A stretch of DNA of 64,000 bases, taken from assembly GCF_000023065.1 (NCBI RefSeq), contig NC_012691.1, positions 1,966,501 to 2,030,500 on the forward strand. The letters run 5' to 3'. The notes under the pieces are model-generated. The model saw nothing but the letters and a program-made list of their open reading frames with translations, ran no database searches and was not told the DNA's origin. This DNA comes from Tolumonas auensis DSM 9187 (GTDB lineage Bacteria; Pseudomonadota; Gammaproteobacteria; Enterobacterales; Aeromonadaceae). Shown in pieces: positions 35,572-46,104 of this stretch (the stretch's first letter is position 1; each line of letters begins with the position of its first letter). The position numbers and the translations under genes were made by a program.

Positions 35572-37098
35572 TTAAAACCCTTGTGCACTTGCAGTTACGA
35601 GTTGAGATTCAGTTGTACCAGAACGGGGCAAGTCTGCTGTCAAAAGACCATTTGACATAACCAGGATCCGATCTGACACCGCCATAATTTCTTTCAAATC
35701 TGATGTTGAAAATAAGATACCGATTCCCTGTTCAGAGAGTTTTACCATCATTTCAAAAACATCCCCTTTGGCTCCAACATCAATACCTCGGGTCGGCTCA
35801 TCTAATAACAATACCTTTGGCTCAGTAAGCAGTGAGCGGCCAATAACCACTTTCTGCTGATTACCACCACTTAATGCCTGAATTTCAACTTTTGGTGATG
35901 AAACCTTAATGGATAGATTTTTAATTGTGTCATCTACCACCTTGTTTTCATCTTCATCTAAAATGGAAATTCCATTCTTCAATCTTTTCCACAGACTTGA
36001 AATGGTAAGATTATTTGCAACAGAACTAATTGGGAAGATACCGGTTTTCTTTCTATCTTCAGGTACCAGGCTTAGCCCCATCCGAATTCGATCTGATGTA
36101 TGAATACTTGGGCTTATAATTTTACCATTTAAAGAAAACCGCCCCTGATATTCTGATTGCCCTAATAAGCACTCAAACAATTCTGTGCGACCAGCCCCCA
36201 TCAAACCGTAAATTCCAACTATTTCGCCAGCGCGTAAAATAAATGAAACGTCATTAACAACTTTATTTCCAGACTCATTAATTAAAGTGATATGCTCAGC
36301 CTCCAGCATCGGAGGGCCAAATTCTCTGTTTTCCGGCAAGAAGTCAGTGACAGGATCACTGCCTAACATTTCTCTGACAATCCATGGAACATCAATATCA
36401 GTAACCGCAGCTTCTGCCTGGAAATGACCATCCCGCAGAATCGTGATGTAATCACCTATCTCCATCAGTTCTTCTAACCGATGCGAGATATAGATAATAG
36501 ATACACCTTGATTAGTTAAATCTCTGATTACCTGAAATAATATTTCAACTTCTTTTTTGCTGAGTGCTGATGTTGGTTCATCCAGAATAAGAACATCAAC
36601 TTTTTCAGCTAATGCTTTTGCTATTTCAACAAGTTGTTTCTGACCCACTTTAAGGTTTGAAACTATTTCATTAGGATCAATATCCTGTTTCAGACGGGCG
36701 ATTAATTTCTGTGTAACCTGATATTGCGCTTTATTATCTATGGGGTGAAGACCATGCTGAATTTCACGACCAAGGAATATATTTTCAGCAACAGTAAGGT
36801 TTTCAGATAAATTTAACTCCTGATGAACCATGCCAACACCATGTTCAGCAGCACTACGAGTATCCAAAAGCTTTACTTCGTTATCATTGATAAAAATATG
36901 TCCTTCTGTCGGTTGTTGAACACCGGCCAGAATTTTCATCAAAGTTGATTTACCAGCACCATTTTCACCTATGATAACATTCACTTTCCCTTTGTAGACT
37001 CGATAATTAACATTATCCAGTGCTTTTGTTCCGGGGAATACCATAGAGATTTTTTCAGCGCGCATAATAATATCTGGTTTATTATTCACAGCAATCAC
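35572..37098 (-). CDS. Sugar ABC transporter ATP-binding protein (RbsA-like)
   Basis: This 508-aa tandem ATPase has a first half with Walker A GENGAGKSTLMKIL, signature LKVGQKQLVEIAKAL and Walker B VLILDEPTSAL. The second half has the degenerate Walker A GLMGAGRTELFE, signature LSGGNQQKVVIGRSL and Walker B VLLLDEPTRGIDVGA. This arrangement defines RbsA/XylG/MglA proteins. Its last codons come three bases before the open frame of the permease. Its start overlaps the DUF2291 gene by four bases. Confidence 0.94.
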   Translation of the reverse strand: MIAVNNKPDIIMRAEKISMVFPGTKALDNVNYRVYKGKVNVIIGENGAGKSTLMKILAGVQQPTEGHIFINDNEVKLLDTRSAAEHGVGMVHQELNLSENLTVAENIFLGREIQHGLHPIDNKAQYQVTQKLIARLKQDIDPNEIVSNLKVGQKQLVEIAKALAEKVDVLILDEPTSALSKKEVEILFQVIRDLTNQGVSIIYISHRLEELMEIGDYITILRDGHFQAEAAVTDIDVPWIVREMLGSDPVTDFLPENREFGPPMLEAEHITLINESGNKVVNDVSFILRAGEIVGIYGLMGAGRTELFECLLGQSEYQGRFSLNGKIISPSIHTSDRIRMGLSLVPEDRKKTGIFPISSVANNLTISSLWKRLKNGISILDEDENKVVDDTIKNLSIKVSSPKVEIQALSGGNQQKVVIGRSLLTEPKVLLLDEPTRGIDVGAKGDVFEMMVKLSEQGIGILFSTSDLKEIMAVSDRILVMSNGLLTADLPRSGTTESQLVTASAQGF

Positions 37099-37703
37099 CT
37101 TTTAATAATCTCAATAGGAATAATATCAACAACACCATTATCACTTATTGTCGCTGCAGCTAACACATCAACCGACTTACCTTGCCAGGCAGCATCAGGC
37201 ATTGATATTCCAAGCAGAGCCTTTTTATTTAACTCTTTAGATAATTTGGCAAATTGAACCTGATTTTTAAACTGATCAAACTGAATAAATGATGCCGCAT
37301 CACGAATTGCATTTCCTTTTACGATCGGACCTAACTGCAATGACACATTATCGCCAGCAACATTTATTTTTATAGAGCGTTCTTTTGTCGAAGTATCCAA
37401 GGCATCAACAACCCCCTCAAAACTCACAAAATAACTTTTATTCTTGCCAGATTTAGCAGTCGTTACCTCAGATTTAATTTTCTCCCAGGTAATAGACTTT
37501 TGTTTAGCTTCAGGAACAATTTGCCCCCATAATTTTTCAGCAATATCTTTTGGTGTCATATTTTTAATCGAGGCAGCATCTTCTGCCGACATAGGTAAAA
37601 TCGGCTTTCCATCCTGATCCAATTTTACAACATCACACCCGGACAGCATGGTGCACATCCAAACAACAATCACACCAAATTTTATGTTTTTAGAGCACAG
37701 CAT
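37095..37703 (-). CDS. DUF2291 lipoprotein associated with the sugar ABC transporter
   Basis: This 202-aa lipoprotein has a signal peptide ending in the lipobox TMLSGC (Cys 23). The mature domain (DAASIKNMTPKDIAEKLWGQ, then NAIRDAASFIQFDQFKNQVQFAKL) matches the DUF2291 family as I know it. These lipoproteins are found almost only inside RbsABC-type transporter operons. The role is unknown; a docking or accessory part for substrate delivery is likely. It overlaps the ATPase gene by four bases, so translation is coupled. Confidence 0.85.
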   Translation of the reverse strand: MLCSKNIKFGVIVVWMCTMLSGCDVVKLDQDGKPILPMSAEDAASIKNMTPKDIAEKLWGQIVPEAKQKSITWEKIKSEVTTAKSGKNKSYFVSFEGVVDALDTSTKERSIKINVAGDNVSLQLGPIVKGNAIRDAASFIQFDQFKNQVQFAKLSKELNKKALLGISMPDAAWQGKSVDVLAAATISDNGVVDIIPIEIIKR

Positions 37704-37717
37704 AATGTTTCTCCATT

Positions 37718-37743
37718 GGTGGTGTATCAGTTAATACACCACC
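37718..37743 (-). terminator. Intercistronic hairpin after the binding-protein gene
   Basis: GGTGGTGTAT and ATACACCACC form a perfect 10-bp stem around CAGTTA, between the binding-protein and DUF2291 genes. Hairpins here commonly protect or attenuate so that the binding protein is made in excess. Confidence 0.65.
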
Positions 37744-37752
37744 ACTGTCTGA

Positions 37753-38717
<965 letters not shown>

Positions 38718-39140
38718 ACACTAGGGTATATATTCGTTATGAAAACTAGACCTCCCCTGACAACTTGTCCATAACGGAGTAAAAGAAACTAGAGCAGACT
38801 CACAATAATCAGCAGATCAGGAAACAAGAGAAAGAGATAACTCGCTGAGATATCTAAAAAAATAAAAAAGCTTGGAAAAACATGTGTAATTAATTGGATT
38901 ATAAATACAAATCTAAAGCTCACGCTCTCAATCAAATATTGCAATGATTATAAATTCACCAAAGAACACCAATCAGGTCCGCATAATATAAACTGATTAT
39001 GCATATCTATATCCGATCATTTGCATCTGCTCAGACCGCTTGAAACCTCAATTGTGTGAACGACATCCATTTTTTACTCCTTTGTTATAGACACTAGCCT
39101 CAGGTATCAACATAAAATATCTGCATATTAATACCATATG

Positions 39141-39152
39141 GAATATTTATTC
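39141..39152. promoter_or_regulatory. 12-mer GAATATTTATTC before transaldolase
   Basis: Third exact copy, 56 bases upstream of the transaldolase start. It is followed by ATTCATTCCAGG, similar to the CTTCCAGG that follows the copy at 34389. Confidence 0.6.
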
Positions 39153-39207
39153 ATTCATTCCAGGCGTATTTACACATGTTTTCCACCCAGCGTGACAAGG
39201 AGTTACC

Positions 39208-40161
39208 GTGAGCAGTTTGTTAAATCAATTACGTGCCATGACCACCGTGGTGGCTGACACTGGCGAATTACCCGCCATTAAATTGTATTCCCCCGAAGAT
39301 GCGACAACTAACCCATCACTGATTTTAAAAGCCGTCTCCAGTCCGGAATATGCGCCACTACTGGAACAGGTAGTGTCTCAGGCCAAACAACTTTCTGCCG
39401 ATATCGCTGTGCAGGTCGAAGAAGCCGCCGACCGTCTGATTGTGGCGATTGGTTGTGAAGTCCTGAAACATGTGCCGGGCCGTATCTCCACCGAAGTCGA
39501 TGCGCGTTTGTCGTTTGATACCGCCGCCACCATCGAAAAAGCCCGCAAGCTGATTGGCTTGTATGAGTATCAGGGTATTCCCCGTTCCCGTGTGCTGATT
39601 AAAATCGCCTCAACCTGGGAAGGTATCCGTGCCGCGGAACAGCTGGAAAAAGAAGGCATTAACTGCAACCTGACGTTGCTGTTTTCATTCGCTCAGGCCC
39701 GCGCCTGTGCCGAAGCCGGTGCCTATCTGATTTCGCCGTTTGTCGGCCGAATTCTGGACTGGTACAAAGCCAAAACCGGTGAAACCTATACCGCCGAAAA
39801 TGACCCGGGCGTGAAATCGGTGAAAGCGATTTATCAGTATTACAAACAGCATGGCTACAACACCGTGGTAATGGGCGCGAGTTTCCGCAGTGCGGAAGAG
39901 GTGCTGGCACTGGCAGGTTGTGATCGTCTGACTATCAGCCCGAACCTGCTGCAGGATCTGGATGCGCAGTCCGGTGAGCTGGTACGTCAGCTGGCTGATG
40001 ACGGTTTGCGTCTGCCACGCCCAACGCCGCTGAGTGAAGCCGAGTTCCGCTGGCAGCACAATGAAGATGCGATGGCGACCGAGAAGCTGGCGGAAGGTAT
40101 CCGTAATTTTGCGATTGATCAGGTGAAGCTGGAGCAGTTGCTGGCTACTCGTCTGGCTTGA
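39208..40161 (+). CDS. talB: Transaldolase
   Basis: This 317-aa enzyme of the pentose phosphate pathway starts with GTG after AAGGAG. The Schiff-base lysine is K132 in [49 protein letters not shown] and [10 protein letters not shown] are present, all highly conserved with E. coli TalB. It moves a three-carbon unit between sugar phosphates. It is followed 227 bases later by transketolase on the same strand, separated by a large inverted repeat. The upstream 12-mer ties it to the pentose regulon. Confidence 0.97.
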   Translation: MSSLLNQLRAMTTVVADTGELPAIKLYSPEDATTNPSLILKAVSSPEYAPLLEQVVSQAKQLSADIAVQVEEAADRLIVAIGCEVLKHVPGRISTEVDARLSFDTAATIEKARKLIGLYEYQGIPRSRVLIKIASTWEGIRAAEQLEKEGINCNLTLLFSFAQARACAEAGAYLISPFVGRILDWYKAKTGETYTAENDPGVKSVKAIYQYYKQHGYNTVVMGASFRSAEEVLALAGCDRLTISPNLLQDLDAQSGELVRQLADDGLRLPRPTPLSEAEFRWQHNEDAMATEKLAEGIRNFAIDQVKLEQLLATRLA

Positions 40162-40204
40162 TGGCTTGTCTGGTGTGTTTGCTGTATTGCGTGTGCAGCG
40201 GGTC

Positions 40205-40304
40205 GGACAGTTATCCCTGTCTCCTGACTCGCTGTAAATCCATCCCTGGACGCTCCGCCGCGCCATCCCTGGCGCGGAGGGTCATCCGACAGGGATAACT
40301 GCCC
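40205..40304. repeat. Large nested inverted repeat between talB and tktA
   Basis: The outer arms (GGACAGTTATCCCTGTC at 40205-40221 and its complement at 40288-40304) match at 16 of 17 positions. A second hairpin, CTCCGC(CG)CGCCA with TGGCGCGGAG, lies inside at 40253-40279. The words ATCCCTG recur four times in some orientation. The structure is GC-rich and resembles a palindromic intergenic repeat unit; it may also act as terminator or attenuator. Confidence 0.65.
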
Positions 40305-40388
40305 TCTGCCAATACTTCTGCATAGCTACACCTGACCGCCTGTCTTTTCCCTATTTTTTATTATTTAGCTGATTTCTGGAGCTTTCTG

Positions 40389-42389
40389 ATGAGTTTAGAC
40401 CCGAAAACCCTGGCTAATGCCGTGCGTATGCTGAGCGTGGATGCTGTACAGCAGGCCAATTCCGGCCACCCCGGTGCGCCGATGGGTATGGCGGATATCG
40501 CTGAAGTATTGTGGCGTCATCATCTCAAACACAACCCGACTGACCCAACCTGGATCAACCGCGACCGCTTTGTGCTCTCTAACGGTCATGGTTCGATGCT
40601 GCTGTATTCGCTGTTGCATCTCACCGGTTATGACCTGCCACTGGCCGAGTTAAAACAATTCCGTCAGCTGCACAGTAAGACGCCGGGCCATCCGGAATAC
40701 GGTTATGCGCCGGGTATCGAAACCACCACCGGCCCGCTCGGTCAGGGCATTGCCAATGCGGTGGGTATGGCTTTAGCGGAGAAAACACTGGCGGCACAGT
40801 TTAATAAACCCGGCCATGACATCGTTGACCACTACACCTATGCCTTTATGGGCGACGGCTGTCTGATGGAAGGGATTTCGCATGAAGTGTGTTCACTGGC
40901 GGGAACCTTGGAGCTGGGTAAGCTGATTGCGTTCTGGGATGACAACGGTATCTCGATTGATGGGCATGTGGATGGCTGGTTTACAGATGACACCCCCGCC
41001 CGCTTTCGCGCTTACGGCTGGCAGGTTATCGACGCAGTGGACGGTCATGACCCGCAGGCGATTGACCGGGCGATTAAAGAAGCGAAGAAAGACCAGCAAC
41101 GGCCGACGCTGATTTGCTGTAAAACCATCATTGGTTACGGTTCACCAAATAAATCCGGCAGTCACGATTGTCATGGGGCACCACTGGGTAAAGATGAAGT
41201 CACCAAAGTGCGCGAATTACTGCACTGGCCGCATGCGCCATTTGAAATTCCACAGGATATCTATCAGGCGTGGGATGGCAAAGCCCAAGGCCAGCTAGTT
41301 CAAAAACAGTGGAACCAGCAGTTTGCGGCTTATCAGGAAGTGTTCCCGCAGGAAGCGGCTGAGTTACTGCGTCGTAGTGCTGGCACCTTAACGGCGGATT
41401 GGGCAGACAAAGCCAACGCCTACATCGCGGATTTACAGGCCAACCCGGCCAATATCGCCAGCCGTCAGGCCAGCCAGAAAGCGCTCAATGAATACGCGAA
41501 AATTTTACCTGAATTACTCGGTGGTTCCGCGGATTTAGCGCCGTCCAATCTGACCCGCCACACATCAGCGTTAGACGTCAGCGCAGAAACACCACAAGGC
41601 AACTACATGCACTACGGTGTGCGTGAGTTTGGTATGTCGGCCATCATGAACGGTATTACCCTGCACGGCGGTTTCATTCCTTATGGCGGCACCTTCCTGA
41701 TGTTTATGGAATATGCCCGTAACGCAGTCCGCATGGCAGCACTGATGAAGCAACGCTCCATCTTTGTATATACCCACGACTCGATTGGTCTGGGTGAAGA
41801 CGGCCCGACCCACCAGCCGGTGGAGCAACTCGCCAGCTTACGACTGACCCCGAACATGGAAACCTGGCGCCCTTGTGACCAGGTGGAATCTGCGGTGGCA
41901 TGGAAAGCAGCGATTGAACGTCAGAATGGCCCGAGTGCGCTGATCTTCAGCCGTCAGGCACTGACGCAGCAGCCAAGAACCACCCAGCAAGTCAGTGACA
42001 TTGAACGCGGTGGTTACACCCTGCTGGACTGCGACGGCACCCCGGAACTGATTATTCTGGCCACCGGTTCGGAAGTGGGCCTGGCGGTTAACGCTGCCAA
42101 CACGCTGAGTGCGGAAGGCAAGAAAGTCCGCGTTGTTTCCCTGCCCTGCACCGAACGGTTTGACAAACAAACGGCGGAATACAGAGAACAGGTGCTGCCG
42201 AAAGCCATCCGCGCCCGTCTGGCGATTGAAGCCAGCGTTGCCGATTACTGGCAGCGTTATACCGGCCTCGATGGCACTGTGATTGGCATGACCAGCTTCG
42301 GTGAATCCGCTCCGGCAGAGCAGTTGTTCAAGCTGTTTGGTTTCAGTGACGAGAATGTGCTGAGTAAAGCACGCGAGTTACTCAGTTAA
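40389..42389 (+). CDS. tktA: Transketolase
   Basis: This 666-aa full-length transketolase has the ThDP motif [20 protein letters not shown] ending near [26 protein letters not shown], the [13 protein letters not shown] motif with the activating Glu, and [20 protein letters not shown] with substrate-binding residues are also present. It works with transaldolase in the non-oxidative pentose phosphate pathway. Together they would process xylulose 5-phosphate made by the upstream pentose cluster. A strong hairpin follows 12 bases after the stop. Confidence 0.97.
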   Translation: MSLDPKTLANAVRMLSVDAVQQANSGHPGAPMGMADIAEVLWRHHLKHNPTDPTWINRDRFVLSNGHGSMLLYSLLHLTGYDLPLAELKQFRQLHSKTPGHPEYGYAPGIETTTGPLGQGIANAVGMALAEKTLAAQFNKPGHDIVDHYTYAFMGDGCLMEGISHEVCSLAGTLELGKLIAFWDDNGISIDGHVDGWFTDDTPARFRAYGWQVIDAVDGHDPQAIDRAIKEAKKDQQRPTLICCKTIIGYGSPNKSGSHDCHGAPLGKDEVTKVRELLHWPHAPFEIPQDIYQAWDGKAQGQLVQKQWNQQFAAYQEVFPQEAAELLRRSAGTLTADWADKANAYIADLQANPANIASRQASQKALNEYAKILPELLGGSADLAPSNLTRHTSALDVSAETPQGNYMHYGVREFGMSAIMNGITLHGGFIPYGGTFLMFMEYARNAVRMAALMKQRSIFVYTHDSIGLGEDGPTHQPVEQLASLRLTPNMETWRPCDQVESAVAWKAAIERQNGPSALIFSRQALTQQPRTTQQVSDIERGGYTLLDCDGTPELIILATGSEVGLAVNAANTLSAEGKKVRVVSLPCTERFDKQTAEYREQVLPKAIRARLAIEASVADYWQRYTGLDGTVIGMTSFGESAPAEQLFKLFGFSDENVLSKARELLS

Positions 42390-42400
42390 TGTGATTAATA

Positions 42401-42431
42401 CAGGAAAGCATCTTTCATCGGTGCTTTCCTG
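42401..42431. terminator. Hairpin between convergent tktA and norR
   Basis: CAGGAAAGCA and TGCTTTCCTG form a perfect 10-bp stem with an 11-base loop. It lies between two convergent genes and probably serves both, though neither side has a long T-run. Confidence 0.7.
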
Positions 42432-42438
42432 CCCTCCA

Positions 42439-43983
42439 TTATTTCAACCCCAACCGCTTCGCCAATTTGTGCAAATTACTTGGATCAAGCTCCAGCCGGC
42501 GGGCAACATTAGCCCAGTTACCCTGACAAATTTCCAGCGTCTGGCGGATCAACTGCCGCTGATAACCATCCACCGCAATCTTTAAAGACACCGCTGGTTC
42601 ATTACTCTCTATCTCAGGAATAAGCGCATTTTCTGCTTTGTTTATCGTCCTGATAATGGTTGCATCAAGCGCCAGATGCTCCGGCTCAAGAGTGACAATC
42701 TCGGTTCTTAATGCCCCGCGGCTGACAGCTCGTAAAGCGGCCCGGCTGATCACATGTTCCAGCTCGCGTACATTGCCCGGCCAGTCATAGGAACAGAGCG
42801 CTTGCTCGGCAGCCGGTGATAGCCGCAGACTGCGAAATCCAAGCCGTGCGCGATTAAGCTCAAGGAAATTACCTGCCAGTAACAGCACATCATTGCCGCG
42901 TTCGCGCAACGGAGGGATCGGCACCGGATATACCGACAAACGGTGATAAAGATCGGCACGGAACTGTCCTTCCCTTACCTGTTCATGCAACTGACGGTTA
43001 GTTGCGGCAATGATCCGGACATCTACTTTTCGTGGTTGATCCGCACCCAGTCGCTGGATCTCGCCGTTTTGCAGCGTGCGCAGCAATTTAGCCTGCACCG
43101 TCAATGGCAACTCACCCACTTCATCCAGAAATAAAGTACCGCCATTGGCTGCCTCAAACCGGCCGGGACGATCGCTCATGGCACCGGAGAACGCGCCTTT
43201 TACATGACCAAATAACTCACTTTCCGCCAGCGACTCCGGTAACGCCGCACAGTTCACATGAATAAGCGGCGCATTATGCCGGGGGGATTTACGGTGTAAA
43301 CGGCGGGCAAACAGCTCTTTCCCAACGCCGGTTTCACCTAACAGCAATACCGGCAATTCTGAATTAGCGACGACATCCAGCTCATGCAGCAGCTTCAGCA
43401 AAATGGCACTTTGCCCAATAATTTCGCCTTCTCCAGAACCTTGTTCATCCACCAGCAAGGTTTCTGAAACGAGGCTGCCAGCACGCGAAGCACGAATCTC
43501 TTCCTCAAGACGGCTCATGCGTACTACGGCTTCAGCCAGAATGGCGCTGTGAGCCAGTTTATCTCCGGCCTGTTCATCAAACACACAGCCGTCAAAAGCA
43601 TCCAGCGTTAATGCGCCCCACAGCCGGCCTTCCAGATACAGGCTGATCCCCATGCAATCGTGCACAGGTAATGGCATCCCGCGTTGCGAATCCAGTAACC
43701 CATCATAAGGATCAGGCAAAGGACTTCCCGGCTCAAAACGAACCGCTGATCGACTGGATAAAATAGTAACGAGACGGGGATGTTGCGCCACCACAAAGCG
43801 GCGACCTAAGGTTTCATGTGCCAGGCCATCAACCGCCACCGGACACAGACAATCGCCGTCCAGCTTCAGTAAACCAACCGCCCCACAACCGAAATAAGTC
43901 CGGATCGCCACCACCAGCCGTTCCTGACGAACAGAGCGCGGTAACTCGCTGGTGAGATCAAGCAAAATTGAATCATCGAACAT
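42439..43983 (-). CDS. norR: Nitric oxide-responsive sigma-54 activator NorR
   Basis: This 514-aa activator has an N-terminal GAF domain (about 20-165) that binds NO through a non-heme iron. An AAA+ domain (about 190-420) follows, with LLGETGVGKELFARRLH, the sigma-54 contact loop ESELFGHVKGAFSGA and GGTLFLDEVGELP. It ends in a Fis-type helix-turn-helix (LEICQGNWANVARRLELDPS). It is divergent from ytfE-hmp. Three GT-N7-AC sites and a sigma-54 promoter lie between, the first site right next to its own start codon, so it probably also limits its own expression. The norVW genes, its usual target, are 16 kb away with NsrR-like boxes. Confidence 0.95.
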   Translation of the reverse strand: MFDDSILLDLTSELPRSVRQERLVVAIRTYFGCGAVGLLKLDGDCLCPVAVDGLAHETLGRRFVVAQHPRLVTILSSRSAVRFEPGSPLPDPYDGLLDSQRGMPLPVHDCMGISLYLEGRLWGALTLDAFDGCVFDEQAGDKLAHSAILAEAVVRMSRLEEEIRASRAGSLVSETLLVDEQGSGEGEIIGQSAILLKLLHELDVVANSELPVLLLGETGVGKELFARRLHRKSPRHNAPLIHVNCAALPESLAESELFGHVKGAFSGAMSDRPGRFEAANGGTLFLDEVGELPLTVQAKLLRTLQNGEIQRLGADQPRKVDVRIIAATNRQLHEQVREGQFRADLYHRLSVYPVPIPPLRERGNDVLLLAGNFLELNRARLGFRSLRLSPAAEQALCSYDWPGNVRELEHVISRAALRAVSRGALRTEIVTLEPEHLALDATIIRTINKAENALIPEIESNEPAVSLKIAVDGYQRQLIRQTLEICQGNWANVARRLELDPSNLHKLAKRLGLK

Positions 43984-44040
43984 GGTATTAATAACCCTAA
44001 ATGGTTTATTTAACCCTATCAGGTAATGGTGAAAACAACC
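43984..44040. promoter_or_regulatory. Three NorR enhancer sites
   Basis: GGTATTAATAACC (43984-43996), GGTTTATTTAACC (44003-44015) and GGTGAAAACAACC (44028-44040) each fit the NorR pattern GT-N7-AC with flanking G and C. Three such sites upstream of a sigma-54 promoter is exactly the arrangement NorR needs to assemble its hexamer. Confidence 0.85.
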
Positions 44041-44080
44041 ATAAAAATATATTTATCTTATAATTCAATGAATTAAATTT

Positions 44081-44095
44081 AGGCACGATGTTTGC
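44081..44095 (+). promoter_or_regulatory. Sigma-54 promoter of ytfE-hmp
   Basis: AGGCACGATGTTTGC matches the -24/-12 consensus TGGCACG-N4-TTGC with correct spacing. It lies downstream of the three NorR sites and 52 bases before the ytfE start codon. Confidence 0.85.
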
Positions 44096-44146
44096 CATAT
44101 ATTGATCGAGATCAATCTACCCTATTCCCCCTCAAGGAGATCCATT

Positions 44147-44812
44147 ATGTCCTTACTCGAACAAACTATTGCCAGCATTGCCTGTGAAATTCCTGGTGCT
44201 ACCCGCGTATTCCATAAATTTAAACTGGATTTCTGCTGCGGTGGCCAGCAACCGTTAAAAGATGCCATTGCTCATCGTAATCTGGATGCCGCTCTGGTCG
44301 TGGCTGAACTGGAACAGGTACAGCAATTACCGAGTGAAGATACCGACTGGCGTACCGCTGAACCGGCTGCATTGATCGATTTCATTCTTGAGCGCTTTCA
44401 TGCCCTGCATCGCATTCAGTTACCGGAACTGGCTCGTCTGGCCCGCCGCGTTGAGCATGTACATTCCGACAAACCAGGTTGCCCGTTAGGTCTGGCCGAC
44501 CACCTGCTTTATATGCAGCAGGAAATGGAAAGCCATATGCAGAAAGAAGAACAGATCCTGTTCCCGATGTTAAAAGCCGGCCACAACAACATGGTTCAGG
44601 GGCCGATCGCCATGATGCGTTTTGAACATGAACAGCATGGTGAAGGCCTGGAAGAGCTCTCCCGCCTAACCAACGATATCACACCACCGGAAGGTGCCTG
44701 TGTGACATGGCGTGCGCTTTATACCGGTCTGACCCAGTTACGCGAAGATCTGATGCAGCATATCCATCTGGAAAACAACATTCTGTTTGCGAATGCCACT
44801 TTGCCGCAATAA
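44147..44812 (+). CDS. ytfE: Iron-sulfur cluster repair di-iron protein (RIC/YtfE)
   Basis: This 221-aa protein has an N-terminal ScdA-type region with the Cys pair in FHKFKLDFCCGGQQPL. The C-terminal hemerythrin-like four-helix bundle carries diiron ligands in RFHALHRIQLP, HMQKEEQILFP, RFEHEQHGEGL and HIHLENNILF. It repairs iron-sulfur clusters damaged by NO or oxidants. The start at 44147 follows AAGGAGATCC; the open frame reaching back to 44102 is not needed. It leads a two-gene transcript with hmp, driven by the NorR/sigma-54 promoter. Confidence 0.94.
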   Translation: MSLLEQTIASIACEIPGATRVFHKFKLDFCCGGQQPLKDAIAHRNLDAALVVAELEQVQQLPSEDTDWRTAEPAALIDFILERFHALHRIQLPELARLARRVEHVHSDKPGCPLGLADHLLYMQQEMESHMQKEEQILFPMLKAGHNNMVQGPIAMMRFEHEQHGEGLEELSRLTNDITPPEGACVTWRALYTGLTQLREDLMQHIHLENNILFANATLPQ

Positions 44813-44877
44813 GCCGGTTTATCTCAGCAATGCCGGAGGCTCGTTATCAGCCTCCGGTTTCTCATCATGGAGAGCCT

Positions 44878-46074
44878 ATGAACGAACAACAAAAAGCCTT
44901 AGTTAAAGCAACTGTTCCGGTATTAAAGACCAATGGCGTAGCACTCACCAAACATTTTTATCAGCGTATGTTTACGCATAATCCTGAGCTGAAAAACATA
45001 TTCAATCAGGGACACCAGAATTCAGGTCGTCAGCAGGAAGCGCTGGCAATGGCCGTTGCGGCTTACGCAGAAAATATTGATGATCCATCAGTGCTGCTTC
45101 CGGTGGTCGAACGGATCGCGCATAAGCATGTCAGCCTAGGTATCAGAGCAGAACATTACGCGATCGTCGGTCGTCACCTGCTGGCATCCATTAAAGAAGT
45201 ATTGGGCGATGCGGCCACCGATGAACTGGTCAGCGCCTGGGCAGCAGCTTATACCGAACTGGCCGATCTGTTTATCAATCTGGAATCCGATCTGTATCAG
45301 CAGGCCACACAGCAGGATGGCGGCTGGACTGGCTGGCGCCCGTTCCGCATTGGCAAAAAAGTACAGGAAAGTGACGAAATCACTTCATTCTATCTGTACC
45401 CAATCGATGGCGGAAAAGTGCCGTCTTACAAGCCAGGGCAATACATCAGCGCTAAACTGTTTGTACCGGAATGGAATCTTTTCCAGCCACGTCAATATTC
45501 CCTTTCCGATGCACCGGGTAATGACTACCTGCGTATCTCCGTAAAACGGGAACAGGGCAATGCGGAAAAACCGGAAGGTCAGGTTTCCAACCTGTTGCAT
45601 GATCAGTTTGCTGAAAATGCAGTTCTGGATATCTCCATGCCGCAAGGTGAGTTTTTCCTGAATGAAACGGTACAAACACCGGTGGTATTACTCAGTGGCG
45701 GGGTCGGCATTACGCCTATGGTTTCCATTCTGAATCATCTGGTGGCAACAAATTCGTCGCGGAAAATCCATTTTATCCATGCCTGCCGTAATAACGCCGT
45801 GCATGCATTTAAACCACACGTGGAACAACTAGCTGTAAATCAGGCGAATGTCGAAGCCCGGTTTTTCTATGATCAGCGAACAGAACAGGATACAAACGCA
45901 GAACATGCTCCTTTCGCGATTGAAAGTCTGCTTTCGCCTGAACTGGCAGATGCAGAATTTTACCTCTGCGGACCAGCGCCCTTTATGCGCCATTACCTCA
46001 GTGAATTACAACGCAGTGGTGTTGCCGGCGAACGAATTTACGCAGAAGCATTCGGTTCCGGCGGTGTGAACTAA
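44878..46074 (+). CDS. hmp: Flavohemoprotein nitric oxide dioxygenase
   Basis: This 398-aa Hmp has a globin domain (about 1-138) with the proximal His in IAHKHVSLGI and a B-helix Tyr in HFYQRMF. The FAD domain (about 150-255) has RQYSLSDAPG. The NAD domain has LLSGGVGITPMVSIL, and FYLCGPAPFMRHYL lies near the end. It turns NO and oxygen into nitrate, and slowly reduces NO without oxygen. The start at 44878 follows ATGGAGAGCC and gives a normal family length; a longer frame overlapping ytfE is spurious. It is co-transcribed with ytfE. Confidence 0.96.
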   Translation: MNEQQKALVKATVPVLKTNGVALTKHFYQRMFTHNPELKNIFNQGHQNSGRQQEALAMAVAAYAENIDDPSVLLPVVERIAHKHVSLGIRAEHYAIVGRHLLASIKEVLGDAATDELVSAWAAAYTELADLFINLESDLYQQATQQDGGWTGWRPFRIGKKVQESDEITSFYLYPIDGGKVPSYKPGQYISAKLFVPEWNLFQPRQYSLSDAPGNDYLRISVKREQGNAEKPEGQVSNLLHDQFAENAVLDISMPQGEFFLNETVQTPVVLLSGGVGITPMVSILNHLVATNSSRKIHFIHACRNNAVHAFKPHVEQLAVNQANVEARFFYDQRTEQDTNAEHAPFAIESLLSPELADAEFYLCGPAPFMRHYLSELQRSGVAGERIYAEAFGSGGVN

Positions 46075-46104
46075 CGGGTAGCATATTTGCCCCGAACTGA
46101 GCGA

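Noticed and set aside
39053-39068. Possible CRP site TGTGA-N6-TCCAT
   Set aside because: The right half matches TCACA at too few positions; pentose operons are often CRP-controlled, but the sequence does not prove it here.
44707-44877. N-terminal extension of hmp overlapping ytfE
   Set aside because: The globin domain begins at 44878 with its own ribosome binding site; the extension is out-of-frame ytfE sequence.
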